Below are positions 18,926 through 29,531 of a DNA stretch of 64,000 nt, one piece after another. Position numbers and translations under genes: made by a program. Source of the DNA: Alteromonas hispanica (GTDB lineage: Bacteria; Pseudomonadota; Gammaproteobacteria; Enterobacterales; Alteromonadaceae); assembly GCF_010500915.1 (NCBI RefSeq), contig NZ_JAAAWP010000001.1:558001-622000 (forward strand), in the 5' to 3' direction. The notes under the pieces were generated by a model. That model did not search any database. It was not told the origin of the DNA and saw nothing but the letters and a program-made list of their open reading frames with translations. The first letter of the stretch is position 1. Every line of letters begins with the position of its first letter.

Positions 18926-19875
18926 TCATGCTGCCGTATCTTCGGCTAGTTGTCGATAATAGTTTTCCTCAAATTGTACCTGTGGTGTGTCACCGATCGG
19001 TTCGAGCGGACGTTTTTTTTTGAACCAGTCAACCCATTCCAGCGTAACAGGCTCGACTAGATCTGGCCCCTTCCAGGGGCCGTCTTTGTGAATGACTTCG
19101 CTTTTGTAGAGGCCATCGATAGTCTAAGTTAGCGCGTCGTCGTACGCCACCCACAGTTGGTTGGGACGCTGTGCCGTAAACTCACGATTAACCAAATCCA
19201 ATAGCTTTGCAGCATTGTCATCCGGGATGGTGTTAATAAAGTGACGACTTCGGCGCACACCTAGGATACCAAGCAGTTTCATCAACCTGGCTATAGTGTA
19301 ACGAGCAATACGAAAGCCCTCGTGATTCATCTGTTTCCAGACTTTTCTCACGCCATAGCAGCGCTTATTTTCCTGACAGACACGCATCACTTCAGGCTAC
19401 GCTTCATCCTGTTGATAACGCTGACAGCGCCGCTCTGGCTCAGCTTAAAGCGCTTTGTAGCGGCAATACGTTGACGGTGCGACTTGCACTTGACGACAAA
19501 TCGGCTGGACACCATACAACGCACGATTGGCTTCAATAAATTTAACTATTACCTGGGTTTGCGTTCGAGCTCCGCCTGGGTGAAAAGAGCGGAAGCCATA
19601 CGCAATATATCATTCGCTTGCTTAAGCTTTCGGTTTTATCGTTCTAGCACTTTGATTTTGGTTGCGGCATCCGAAGTCACACCAGGTTTCTTACCAGAAT
19701 CAACCTCCATTTTATTCACCCAAGCTCTTAATGTATCAGGTGTTAAACCAAATTTAGATGATACAGACACCAAAGCGGCACATCTTGATGGATGCTCACT
19801 CTCTGAAATCAATACCATGCGAACAGCACGCTCGCGGACTTCTGGAGAATAAATAACTTTCCTGTTCATTGGCAA
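18926..19875 (-). mobile_element. Remnant of an IS3-family element with the DDE core deleted
   Basis: OrfA is at 19636-19875 (VIYSPEVRERAVRMVLISES, a helix-turn-helix). The frames then run through coupled OrfA/OrfB text (RKLKQANDILRMASALFTQA) with stops, and OrfB N-terminus at 19124-19390 (CQENKRCYGVRKVWKQMNHE). QRPNQLWVA is joined directly to YDDALT, and after a stop TIDGLYKSEVIHKDGPWKG continues to the C-terminus (FEENYYRQLAEDTAA, stop at 18926). The part carrying the catalytic acids between 'NQLWV' and 'DNAL' is missing. It is a dead element. Confidence 0.85.
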
Positions 19876-20220
19876 ATACTCTCAAGATAATTAGCCTCCA
19901 ACAAACCCAGATTGATTCATCCTGCATCAAGTGAACTTAAAATAAGGTAGCAGCCTTTTTTAGGTAAGGAATATAATCACCTACATCAATAATTAATCTA
20001 CCTCAAATATAGTGAAATCGCTCATGCTGACAATGAAGTCGCATTAAGCCTTGCCTTTTATTCATTCTGTAAATATTCAGCGCTTTACATCTGTATCCCA
20101 TTGCGTATACCATCAGAGGTTGTAACAGGAAAAAATTGCTCAAATTTCAAACGCTTAAGACGAAGCTGTGATCAGTGTAGCGTGCGTTAAATAGAGAAAA
20201 AATTCAATTAATAAGGACAT
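19876..20220. other. Upstream region of the McrB-like gene
   Basis: No gene. The left part is the outer end of the IS3 remnant, the right part should hold the promoter of the McrB/DUF2357 pair. I could not pick a convincing promoter. The AAGGA at 20213-20217 is the only candidate ribosome site. Confidence 0.35.
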
Positions 20221-22401
20221 TTGTCAGTAGTAATGGAAATACGCGATTATGAAGAGTTCGAGCTTGAACCACTTACTGATGCGGAATTAGTAAGTATTCT
20301 CCAAAAACGTTGGGAATTAAACGATACCGAATTTAATGTTTGGGGAGAACTTAAACCACTTGGTGACGTGAGTTGGGGTTATCTAACAAACGTTAGGGTT
20401 ATTGGTGGCAGCACTATACTCACTTATCCCCTAAAGGGACATAACGGCAATTGTGAGTTCTTTGTCAATCCTAAAGATGCGTCAAAATACGGCCACAAAG
20501 ATAATAGCAGACTGATCAGATGTCAGCTTATTTTATCTCCTCAAGAAGAGCGTAAAAAACACGAAATTCCTTTTGAAATGAATGTGAAACCAGGGAGTTG
20601 TTCTGAACTTAAAGAGCTTCCTAGCGCTGCGCCCATTGAAATCATCAATGCCGACGACAAGTCACCCTATATCACAAGTAGCCTTTATGACTTTCATCTA
20701 AACAAAATCCAAGAAAAATTAGCACTCGCGACAGATGAGTTAAAGACTGCGACAGAAAACGAATTGAATCTGCTGCAAGCACAACGTGACGAAGAAGAAT
20801 CTAAACGTGATAGCGCAATCACACTCAACCGCACGCTTTCAGAAAAAGAGCAACAACTTAAAGACTCTATTCAGTTAATTGAAACCGAAAAACATGCTTC
20901 AACAGATGCATTACTTAAATTACAGAATCAACTAGCCACATTTGAGGTCGAAATGAACCAGAAGATAAAACGACTCAAGAGTTATGTTTCCGATAAAGCA
21001 CAGTTTCTAAAAACATTTGAGTTTATCGACGAAGACGACCTCGAAAATTTCTTGCTTGAATCAAATGCTATTGGCTCTCAGGTAGACGGGCTCAGTTTTA
21101 AAGACGATTTCGGTAAAGACTACGAACGCGCTGTATCCTACATACAAGCTCACCTAGTTGAAAATGATATTCTTTATCCCCGCCATATTATCGAGAATTA
21201 TCTAACTCTGCTTAGAACCAAAGACCTGATTATTCTGGCGGGTGACTCTGGCTCAGGTAAAACAAACCTGGTTAAGTCATTTGCAAAAGCCGTCGGTGGC
21301 AAATCCGTTATTGTACCCGTTAAACCGAACTGGACATCCAGGGAAGATTTATTGGGATACTATAATCCTCTTGAAAAAAAGTATCTCTCAACAGAGTTTC
21401 TTGATGCGCTTCTTGAGGCCAGACAAAACCCCAATATCCCCTACTTTATCTGTCTTGATGAAATGAACCTTGCTAGGGTTGAATATTATTTCGCAGACTT
21501 TTTGTCTCTTCTTGAAACACGTGATGAAGAGCCTGAAATATCATTATATTCAGAAAATGAATCTTCACACGTTTTGTCTGAGTTAAAGGCGGTTGTAGAA
21601 ATCATAAATTCTGCAAAGGAAAAATATAGCCAGAACGGGATAACCGATTTTATTTCGTTACTACAAGATGAAGATGTTAATCATCAACTAAGACAGTCTT
21701 TTGGTTTCAGTGACAAAGATTCACTCATCAAGTATCACAGCGATATAAGGAGAATGTTGTCAGCGGTTATTACGATGCCGTCCAGCATAAAAATGCCTGA
21801 AAATGTACACATCATTGGTGCAATCAACATCGATGAGACTACCCATTACCTGTCACCTAAAATCTTGGATAGAGCACATATAATGCGCTTTGAATCCCCT
21901 CTTCTATCAGATTGGGATCAAATACTTTCAGAGGTGAATGCCTATAAATTTGACGAGTTAACCAAACCACTCTTGTTTGATAATGATGAGTTAGGCATTC
22001 GAATGAACTATCCAAAATTCAAACCAGGAGATGAGTTTACTGATCTCTTCATCGAATTAAACAGGAACTTCTTCCATAAGTTAGGCGTGGAATTTGGTAT
22101 GAGAACTATTCGACAGGGCTTACATTACTTAACCCTATTTAAGGACGTCAATGACGATAAAGTACAAGCGTTGAACAATTTCTTACTACATAAAGTGCTC
22201 CCCAAATTTACATTTGATGGCAATAAGACTGTCGGACAAACAACGAAGTTGGATCTTATTGAAAAGGTTTTAGCCGAGCGAATACGACAAGAACTTCCAG
22301 ACGCCGAAGAAATGCCTTCGTCTTTTTCAGCACTCTATGCGCTTGAAGAGATAGTCATCAATGCAAAATCCAATGATGGTGTAGTGAATTTTTGGTCGTA
22401 G
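20221..22401 (+). CDS. McrB-like AAA+ NTPase with coiled coil
   Basis: Residues about 170-260 form a charged coiled coil. The NTPase domain follows: Walker A GDSGSGKTN (about 340), Walker B YFICLDEMNLARVEYYFADF (about 405-425) and the McrB-type sensor GAINIDETTH (about 532). McrB proteins form hexameric GTP-driven motors that pull on modified DNA and activate the McrC nuclease. The next gene encodes a DUF2357 McrC-like partner, translated directly behind. The start is unclear: TTG 20221 sits only 3 bases after AAGGA, ATG 20233 is 15 bases after. N-terminal residues 1-160 probably form the target-sensing domain and match no family I recognise. Confidence 0.8.
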   Translation: MSVVMEIRDYEEFELEPLTDAELVSILQKRWELNDTEFNVWGELKPLGDVSWGYLTNVRVIGGSTILTYPLKGHNGNCEFFVNPKDASKYGHKDNSRLIRCQLILSPQEERKKHEIPFEMNVKPGSCSELKELPSAAPIEIINADDKSPYITSSLYDFHLNKIQEKLALATDELKTATENELNLLQAQRDEEESKRDSAITLNRTLSEKEQQLKDSIQLIETEKHASTDALLKLQNQLATFEVEMNQKIKRLKSYVSDKAQFLKTFEFIDEDDLENFLLESNAIGSQVDGLSFKDDFGKDYERAVSYIQAHLVENDILYPRHIIENYLTLLRTKDLIILAGDSGSGKTNLVKSFAKAVGGKSVIVPVKPNWTSREDLLGYYNPLEKKYLSTEFLDALLEARQNPNIPYFICLDEMNLARVEYYFADFLSLLETRDEEPEISLYSENESSHVLSELKAVVEIINSAKEKYSQNGITDFISLLQDEDVNHQLRQSFGFSDKDSLIKYHSDIRRMLSAVITMPSSIKMPENVHIIGAINIDETTHYLSPKILDRAHIMRFESPLLSDWDQILSEVNAYKFDELTKPLLFDNDELGIRMNYPKFKPGDEFTDLFIELNRNFFHKLGVEFGMRTIRQGLHYLTLFKDVNDDKVQALNNFLLHKVLPKFTFDGNKTVGQTTKLDLIEKVLAERIRQELPDAEEMPSSFSALYALEEIVINAKSNDGVVNFWS

Positions 22402-22404
22402 TTG

Positions 22405-25029
22405 ATGTCCCCCAAATTTGAAATCAAATATATAGAAATTCAATGGTATGACGAGCAGACAGTCACAAAAGTCATCGAGTCAGAATACAGCCTTCGCATA
22501 ACGTTTAACGAAGAAAGTCAGGACTATGAATGCGAGACAACCATTTACCCCAATGCAGACGGATTTTTGGGTCAATTAGCAATACGTGTTTTGGATGACA
22601 ATGCGACGCCTCCCCATATCAACATGCCCTCTGGTGAGGTCAAATATCTCGAAGAAATAAAGGATAAAGATACGGGTAGACTATGGTGGATAGAAAAAGA
22701 CACATGGGATGAAAAAAACACTTATTGGCGACATTCCGGCGTTAATACTGCGGGGATGCTTAATCTTTCGATTGCTGGACAACGGTGCCACGTAAATATC
22801 GGTTCAATGGATTTTAGCTTTGAACAATTGAACAACTATCTGGATAGTTTCAAGAACGACCTGTGGGAGCTTATCTTAGATGAATCAAGCAGTATTCAAA
22901 CGAATAAAATGGATAGTGCTTTCGGAATAAATAAAGACGCCATCGATTGTATCAAGCAGCTGGTAGGTCACGCTCAAAAAATACTCGAATCACCGAAAGG
23001 TGAGCTAAGAGAAGTTCAAGAGCTAAGACCAAGAAAAGCAGTAAGACCTGTCAATCGAACGTTCATGGAGCTGGTAAGTAAACCGAATCAACGCTTTTTA
23101 ACGAGCCGAGCATCAACGCCCACATATAATGTTCCAGAGAATCGATATGTTTTGTTCGCACTAAAACGCTGTTATCGGATTATTAAACAAATCCGTACAC
23201 TTTCAGAAAACAAATCTAAGCGATATTTGAATACGGTATCAAAACTCCAAGGCCAACTATCTTCATTTCGACCAACAGTGACGATTAATCGAGATTTAGT
23301 TGTCGCTGATTTAGAGCGCCTAAAAGTAAGGTGTAACATTAAATACTGGCAAGCAAAACTTGCAGAGCGATTAGCACTCAACAACATCAATCTCTATAAG
23401 AAAACGAATCTGCACTCTGTGCTTCGAATTAAAACAGAGAAAGTATCAACCAACAATTTATCGGGTGAAAAAGATGGCTTTTTCATCAAGGTTGTTGATA
23501 ACAAAGATTGGTCGCAGCCAAATGACAACTTTACGTTTCTCAAATTTCTGCGAGGTAATTACGACCTTACAAGCTGTTTGGAGCCTTATTCAGAATACGA
23601 ACTCGTTGGTAAATTCACATGCTCGCAAAGCGCTAGAGCGAACTTCTATAATATTATCGAGCTTGCTGAAATTAGGATTATCTCAACGCCCGGTTTTGAA
23701 ATCGCAAGAAGCAACTATAGAAAAGAATTCCAACTCGGAAAAACACTAAACGAAAACTCGTGGCAACGAGCACTAACTACAAAAGAAATTGAGGAACAAG
23801 AGAAAGAAAAAGCTGCCATAAATAATCGCATTGAATTTTACTCTAAGAATCAGGAACTGGCGGCATACGTATGGGAAAAAATTGCTCCAAAGGAACGAAT
23901 GTTACTCACGTTGATAAAAAAGCTTAAATCACTCAACATCAAGGAAGCATCTCATTTTCCCAACTCAATGACCTTTGTACAAAATCCTAATTACCAAGGA
24001 ATACACAATGGTTATCGAAAATTAAGAGATCTAACACACCTTACTGACGAGGACATATTAGTTAGCCTAGAAAAAGTTGATGCCATGGGATTGGTTAATA
24101 TGCCCTTACTATATGAACGTTGGTGTTTACTCCAAATCATCATTGTACTCAAAGAAGCGTTTCGTTTTCGATTACAAAAAGATTGGAAACACCGAATTAT
24201 TGAGGCCGTCGGCGCGAAAAAAAAGGACATTCAAATTGCATTGGCAAACACTGAGACCAAACGCTTTATTACGCTGACGTATGAAAAAACACTTACGAAC
24301 CGACGTATTCCTGACTATATAATTGATTTAGTATGGTTTGCTGATAGTGACACAAACGACGAGTACCCACAGAAAAAACGCTTTGTCATGGACGCCAAGT
24401 TTTATGATAGGCGCACATTTCAACGCTTTGACGGGTTATCTGGTGTGGTACATAACCTCTCAAAGACTAAAGATTATAGTGAGCAAGACGAAAACCCAGT
24501 ATTTATTATTCACCCCTGTAAGGATGCTATCCCACATCGCGTTACGGCACAGGATTGGGGAGAAACCAGTTATTTAGGCGAAATACCCTATTCTGATGGG
24601 CGAATTCAAGGAAACCATGACTCCGGTGGCATATACCTTTCTCCCATAGACAGTAAGCTGTATACGGACGAACTGCAGCGATTACTGGGTTTATTTTTGC
24701 AGTATAAGCTCGAAGAAATGAACACAAAGTCCAGCGACCGAAGCGATGATAGAACTTCAGCTGTCCCTTTTTGTATTCGGTGTGGTTCTTCTGACCTGCA
24801 AGTTAAATCAAAATCAAATAACACTCGATTCGGAAATCCTATCTCGCGAACCCATAGATCTGTTTGGATGCAATGTAACGACTGTAATCACTTTATGAGC
24901 TTCAATCATTGCAATCAAACTAACACACGCCTTATCAAGAATGGCACTTATTGGACGTATCATTCAGCAAGAGCCATCGAGCCGTTCAATATAAAGTGTC
25001 CTAAATGTGGTGAATGGGGAGCATGGTAG
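22405..25029 (+). CDS. McrC-like DUF2357 nuclease subunit
   Basis: The 874-aa partner of the upstream McrB-like protein; the ATG at 22405 is three bases after its stop codon. The region VPENRYVLFALKRCYRI (about 245) is typical of DUF2357. Residues about 632-668 contain a PD-(D/E)xK nuclease core: RIPDYIIDLVWF, then RFVMDAKFYD, where Asp and Asp-x-Lys are the metal and catalytic residues. The C-terminus has zinc-ribbon pairs (CIRCGSS, CNDCNHF, CPKCGEW). Together with the McrB partner it forms a type IV, modification-dependent restriction system, target unknown. The last codons and flank are duplicated in decayed form at 15.8 kb. Confidence 0.8.
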   Translation: MSPKFEIKYIEIQWYDEQTVTKVIESEYSLRITFNEESQDYECETTIYPNADGFLGQLAIRVLDDNATPPHINMPSGEVKYLEEIKDKDTGRLWWIEKDTWDEKNTYWRHSGVNTAGMLNLSIAGQRCHVNIGSMDFSFEQLNNYLDSFKNDLWELILDESSSIQTNKMDSAFGINKDAIDCIKQLVGHAQKILESPKGELREVQELRPRKAVRPVNRTFMELVSKPNQRFLTSRASTPTYNVPENRYVLFALKRCYRIIKQIRTLSENKSKRYLNTVSKLQGQLSSFRPTVTINRDLVVADLERLKVRCNIKYWQAKLAERLALNNINLYKKTNLHSVLRIKTEKVSTNNLSGEKDGFFIKVVDNKDWSQPNDNFTFLKFLRGNYDLTSCLEPYSEYELVGKFTCSQSARANFYNIIELAEIRIISTPGFEIARSNYRKEFQLGKTLNENSWQRALTTKEIEEQEKEKAAINNRIEFYSKNQELAAYVWEKIAPKERMLLTLIKKLKSLNIKEASHFPNSMTFVQNPNYQGIHNGYRKLRDLTHLTDEDILVSLEKVDAMGLVNMPLLYERWCLLQIIIVLKEAFRFRLQKDWKHRIIEAVGAKKKDIQIALANTETKRFITLTYEKTLTNRRIPDYIIDLVWFADSDTNDEYPQKKRFVMDAKFYDRRTFQRFDGLSGVVHNLSKTKDYSEQDENPVFIIHPCKDAIPHRVTAQDWGETSYLGEIPYSDGRIQGNHDSGGIYLSPIDSKLYTDELQRLLGLFLQYKLEEMNTKSSDRSDDRTSAVPFCIRCGSSDLQVKSKSNNTRFGNPISRTHRSVWMQCNDCNHFMSFNHCNQTNTRLIKNGTYWTYHSARAIEPFNIKCPKCGEWGAW

Positions 25030-25137
25030 CGGTAGCTCTTCAAATCTCACAATGCCAATGAACTTAGTCGCGCTTGTATTATTTATTACGCACCGTTAGT
25101 ATCCAGATGTTACCTATCCGCCTAATTTTGAACCATA

Positions 25138-25254
25138 TCGAATCATGATGGCCGCTTCTTTTGCGAAAGCTTCAAGCTCTTTCTTATTCATGTTTGTCTG
25201 CCTATCCTTAACTCTCTATAGAGTAAATTGAGATAGGCAGTTACACAAAATTAG
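25138..25254 (-). mobile_element. Left end of an IS256-family element
   Basis: On the minus strand a short frame (ATG at 25191) reads MNKKELEAFAKEAA, the usual start of IS256 transposases, and stops after 25 codons as it runs into the flank of the DUF2357 gene. Upstream of the ATG, GAGACTGTAACTAATTTTGT is like the end of an IS256-type element. Only the tip survives. It sits between the convergent + and - strand defence operons. Confidence 0.65.
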
Positions 25255-25374
25255 TTACAGTCTCCGTCAACTGAACGTTTATTTTTCTATTGGTCGGTCA
25301 AAAAACACTCACGACCTCACCCTGTATCTATATTGCCTTTCATCAGGCTTTGAATTTTCATACTGCTTCACTAT
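25255..25374. other. Convergent junction between two McrBC-type loci
   Basis: The + strand McrB/DUF2357 pair and the minus-strand CoCoNuT-like operon converge here. No clear stem-loop terminator is seen. Confidence 0.4.
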
Positions 25375-27162
25375 CTATTCGCCAAGGTTAATATTAAATG
25401 CAAATCTGCCATTGGATGTGCCTCCACCATTTAGGGTGAATAACAATTTTCTAACATCCAAAGTCCAGGTGGCTTTACATTCTTTATTACGACAAATTGC
25501 CGTAAAGTAGTCTTTAGATGATTGTCTTACACTGTTTTCATGCGCTTGCTGACTACAAACGGGACACTGTTTCAAATACTTAGAAATATTGTTCTTTGAA
25601 ACTATTGTATTGTACAGGTCTGTGTTTGCATGTTTTTTAGCAATGCTTAATGCTTCATCCGACAGTTTGTAGTCATACTTTTCTTTGTATAATTCATCTA
25701 TTGCATTTGGTAATTTAACTTCAAAGTCTGTTAAATATTCAAGAATAATTACTTTTATAATTTGCTGCTGTAGCTTTCCTGCAAGTGTCTCTTTACCGTC
25801 TAGATTAATAGGTGAAATAACTATCACTTTATCTGTTTCACTTAATGTATTGTTTTCAGGACAAACTAGAAATTCGCCATCCGCAAGTTCATTGTTGTTA
25901 ATTTCTTCAACTAAAGGTTCAGATATAACTACGATTCGCGCAATAGCATTTTCTTTTCTTATTAATAACCACTCACCCTTTTTAGAATTCTCAATCGATA
26001 ATCTAAAAGTGTTGTCATGGCTTAACTCATAACCTTTAGGCACCTTAGTTAAAGACCACCCTAAATTAACAAGTACTTGTCTTAGTATTTGGTCAACATA
26101 TGATTGGTATAGAATAAAATTAAGTTGCTTTTGCTCGAGAACTTGTTGTGGTGTTAACTTATCTGTATTTGAGTTTTTAAGCCACTTGCGCCAAAGTTTA
26201 GCAGCTCTTCGATAGTTTTTATCATGAACTAAAATATTAGTTTGCTTCAACTCCATAGGTATCTGAGCACTTGTTGGGATTGACTGATATAACTTATCTG
26301 AGCGCAGTTGTGATAATTTACGAATGCTAGATTTAACCTTTTCTAAAGTAGACTCAGTTTGTTCATGCAGTTTATCTATTGCGCCTTCTTTATTTTCATA
26401 TGCTCTACCCCAATCTTGAGTTAACTGAGTAATATATCTGTGGTCTTTATTACTGCCATCCAAAGTACCAAATCGGCCAATAAACCTTACGATTTCCTCA
26501 AGACGCAAACGATACAAAGTAAGGTAATTAAATAAGTTATCTATAAGCCTTGCATATACAATATTTTCATATATGGCTACTTCATCTTCACTTACCTTTG
26601 CCATTAACTTTTTAGGGATAATGCCTACAACAGTTCTTTGCTGCCAACATTCTGAATGAGCTACTAAGTGTGCTTGATAGTTATTTGCGTATCGTTTTAC
26701 CCTGCTTGTAGGTAACAACTCAACGTCATATCGCATGCTCATTCTTGGAGAGCTATTGATTTGAAACAACACACCGTTTTCAAAAGCTTCTTCAATTCCT
26801 TTATCAAGCTCATTTGGCGTAATGTTTTTGCTAGTTTCCGGAGGTAAGAAGTGACTAAATGTAACTAAGTCATTTGCATCAAACTTATCGTTTATTTGAT
26901 GAATAGCATCATATATAACTTTAAGTTGCTGCTCGCTTTTTAAAATATCATCATTGGTAAATAGCTCATCTGAAGGCTGAGCAAAATCTATTTTATTTGA
27001 GAACTTGTCTTCTACCTGGACAGGAATAATCGGCTCGAAAATAAGGGATTGTTCAAAGCTTTTTTCAAACTCTTTACCAACCAGGGCATAACGCCCTGAT
27101 TGTATGCAAGTTACTTCGTTAGGCTTAACCGTTCTAGAAGTTACTCTGTCTATTAACAACAT
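25375..27162 (-). CDS. McrC-like partner of the coiled-coil McrB (595 aa)
   Basis: This last gene of the operon begins three bases after the McrB-type gene. Residues about 190-240 (EVAIYENIVYARLIDNLFNY) match the helical segment before the nuclease domain in DUF2357/McrC proteins. The C-terminus has a zinc ribbon (CPVC, then CRNKEC). I do not see an intact PD-(D/E)xK site, so either the nuclease is strongly diverged or the protein is a structural McrC-type subunit. Assignment as the McrC-like member rests mainly on its position; the fold should be checked by structure prediction. Confidence 0.5.
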   Translation of the reverse strand: MLLIDRVTSRTVKPNEVTCIQSGRYALVGKEFEKSFEQSLIFEPIIPVQVEDKFSNKIDFAQPSDELFTNDDILKSEQQLKVIYDAIHQINDKFDANDLVTFSHFLPPETSKNITPNELDKGIEEAFENGVLFQINSSPRMSMRYDVELLPTSRVKRYANNYQAHLVAHSECWQQRTVVGIIPKKLMAKVSEDEVAIYENIVYARLIDNLFNYLTLYRLRLEEIVRFIGRFGTLDGSNKDHRYITQLTQDWGRAYENKEGAIDKLHEQTESTLEKVKSSIRKLSQLRSDKLYQSIPTSAQIPMELKQTNILVHDKNYRRAAKLWRKWLKNSNTDKLTPQQVLEQKQLNFILYQSYVDQILRQVLVNLGWSLTKVPKGYELSHDNTFRLSIENSKKGEWLLIRKENAIARIVVISEPLVEEINNNELADGEFLVCPENNTLSETDKVIVISPINLDGKETLAGKLQQQIIKVIILEYLTDFEVKLPNAIDELYKEKYDYKLSDEALSIAKKHANTDLYNTIVSKNNISKYLKQCPVCSQQAHENSVRQSSKDYFTAICRNKECKATWTLDVRKLLFTLNGGGTSNGRFAFNINLGE

Positions 27163-27164
27163 TG

Positions 27165-29528
27165 CTAATAGACCCCTTCTTCTTTGCGGGTAATTTCACT
27201 TTCAATAATTTCAATCGCCTTAGTGGCTGTACAATTAATTGATTTGAATATTTTAGATAATGCACTCTTCAAGTCTTTTAATTTATCGATAGAAATATCA
27301 TAACGACCCAGTACCTTACCTTTGCGTAGAACTCGAGTTATTAGAAGGTGCTCTAATGCATCTGCTTCGTGACCACCAGAGTCTTTGTATACAGATATAA
27401 ACCTAAGTGATTGAGCTTCAAATCGGTTACCCCAACCTATACCAAACTGACGTTCTAGGATATTTGTAAACTCTGAATTCACTAGTTTTTTCAGCATATC
27501 TAAAATTAGCTTGCTGTGGGTGCGTTCAGCTTTTTCAAAAAGTTCATTAACTGAACCGAAATCAATAACAGTATTCCTGATAGCTTTGGCTTGCCAACCA
27601 TCAGGTTTTACTTGTTTTTCTAGGTCTAATGTAAACGCTCTATCGTGGGTTTTGTCTGCAAATTCAAAGGTTGTTTCATCGTGGTTCGCAGTCCCCATAA
27701 ACCAGGTATTAGATTTTAATAACAACTTTCTGTCTTCAACAAAATATTTTGGAGGGTTAGCAATAGAAGAATCCATTAAGACAACGGTTCTTTCATGTTC
27801 ATTCTCTTCCATCGCAGATAAAAACTCTGCAAAGTATTGCTCTGGCCGAGATAAGTTCATTTCATCTAGCAAGATAATATTAAAACGGTTTTCATAAGAA
27901 GGCGTATGGGCTCTATAAATACCTTGTAAACACTCTTTTTCATAATAACGTTTTTCAAATGCATTATAGTGGCCGATCAAGTCATCTCTATCTCGCCAGC
28001 CCGCCTGAACACGAACCTTAGTTACTTCTCCCCCAACCGCTTTAGAAAATGCATTTACTAAACTTGTTTTACCAGTACCTGAAATGCCTTGAAAAACATG
28101 AAGCGGACTAAGCGCTAAACCAGCCATAAACTTTCGAAGTAAGTCTAAATCGTAGTAAAGCTCTACATCTGTTGAAATGGCGATGCGGTGCTGTAATTCT
28201 TCTGTAAAATCTTTTAATGAATTCACTTGTTGAGCAGGCACGGGTTCACGATATTTACGATCCATTAATGTCAGCTCTTTAAACGCTTCTTGCGATTGCT
28301 GCTTTTCAATTAAGTCATCTAATTGTGACTTGACGGATTCAATACTGTGAGTCAAAGCAGCATTGCTTGTTTCAAGAAGATCTTTTTGCTTCTGCAATTC
28401 CAGCTTTTCCCTAATACTGAGCTTATACTTACCCTCACGTTGTTTAACTTCATCGTGTTCTTGTTTAAGACCTCTCAGCTCTTCTTCAAGATCGTCTGCT
28501 CTTTCTTTATAAAAGCCTAACTCTTCTTCTAAATCGTCTTCGTTGCGACCTTTTAACTTGTTGCGAGCATCTCGAAGCTGTTTTTCAAGTTCATCAATAC
28601 GCATTAATACGGCAGCAGGAGAGCCAAGCTCTTTGATATGAGCTTCTCTTTCCAGCTCTTTATATCCAAGCAATCGATCCGTTAATTTTTTTATTTCGTT
28701 TTGATCACGACTACGGTAATCCTCTAACAGTTTTAGTTTATTTTCTAACGTAACTTTTTCTGTTTGAAATTCTCTGCGAATTTCTTCTAATGCTTGCTTT
28801 TTCATTGCTGCCTGTTCACCGAGCTCTTTCGTAAGCTGCTCGTTCAACAATTTGTTTTCATCAATTTGATTGCTTAGCTTCAATTGACGGCTCGCTAGTT
28901 CATCTTTTTCTGCCTGAAGCTTTTTCTTTAAGTCTTCGAATCGATTATTTTCCTGCTCTTTAGCAAGCTCTTCGGTTTGAGCTTGCTTTTCAAGCATTTT
29001 CAACTCGTTTGTTCTGCGCTGTTCGTCAAGCTTAGCTATTTTTTGTTCAACTTGTTGGTACTCTTTCTTCAAAGATTCCAAAGACTTTTGACGCTCAAGT
29101 GCAAAGCCAGCGTTAGCATTAGCTTCTTTTTCTAATAAAGTTTGCTCTTTTGATGAAAGCTCATTTAATTTTGCTAGAACCTCTTTCTCTTTAGATACAA
29201 GGTTTTCCTCTTTCACTTTTATCGACTGAAGTTTACTTTTTGCTTCTTCGCTGTCTTTAGCCGCTTGTTCAACGTTCAATTCAATTTTAGTTTGAATATC
29301 TTCTTGTTCTTGTTTTGTTAATTCATTTGCTTTAATTAACTCTTCTAGTTGAGTTGTTAAATCTGCAAGAGCTTGCTTCTCTTCTTCATTTAACTTACTA
29401 ATCAACTTTTCATCTGGTGAAACACCTACTTTTTTAAGAAGACCACCTAGAACTCCGTTTGATGAAGGAGACTTTGGCTTTTCAATTGGTTTTGGTGTTG
29501 AATTTCTACTTTTGCCTTTCCTAGCCAT
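27165..29528 (-). CDS. McrB-type AAA+ NTPase with long coiled coil (CoCoNuT-like)
   Basis: Residues about 45-420 are almost continuous coiled coil, rich in Lys and Glu heptads. The McrB domain follows: Walker A GISGTGKTSLV (about 484), Walker B NIILLDEMNLSRPEQYFAEF (about 550) and GTANHDETTFEF (about 610). A McrB with a massive coiled-coil extension, next to an McrC-like gene, an SF1 helicase and TerY-P genes, is the hallmark of CoCoNuT systems (coiled-coil nuclease tandems), a type IV branch predicted to attack RNA. The gene overlaps no neighbour, gaps are 2-3 bases. Subtype is not assigned. Confidence 0.75.
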   Translation of the reverse strand: MARKGKSRNSTPKPIEKPKSPSSNGVLGGLLKKVGVSPDEKLISKLNEEEKQALADLTTQLEELIKANELTKQEQEDIQTKIELNVEQAAKDSEEAKSKLQSIKVKEENLVSKEKEVLAKLNELSSKEQTLLEKEANANAGFALERQKSLESLKKEYQQVEQKIAKLDEQRRTNELKMLEKQAQTEELAKEQENNRFEDLKKKLQAEKDELASRQLKLSNQIDENKLLNEQLTKELGEQAAMKKQALEEIRREFQTEKVTLENKLKLLEDYRSRDQNEIKKLTDRLLGYKELEREAHIKELGSPAAVLMRIDELEKQLRDARNKLKGRNEDDLEEELGFYKERADDLEEELRGLKQEHDEVKQREGKYKLSIREKLELQKQKDLLETSNAALTHSIESVKSQLDDLIEKQQSQEAFKELTLMDRKYREPVPAQQVNSLKDFTEELQHRIAISTDVELYYDLDLLRKFMAGLALSPLHVFQGISGTGKTSLVNAFSKAVGGEVTKVRVQAGWRDRDDLIGHYNAFEKRYYEKECLQGIYRAHTPSYENRFNIILLDEMNLSRPEQYFAEFLSAMEENEHERTVVLMDSSIANPPKYFVEDRKLLLKSNTWFMGTANHDETTFEFADKTHDRAFTLDLEKQVKPDGWQAKAIRNTVIDFGSVNELFEKAERTHSKLILDMLKKLVNSEFTNILERQFGIGWGNRFEAQSLRFISVYKDSGGHEADALEHLLITRVLRKGKVLGRYDISIDKLKDLKSALSKIFKSINCTATKAIEIIESEITRKEEGVY

Positions 29529-29531
29529 TAT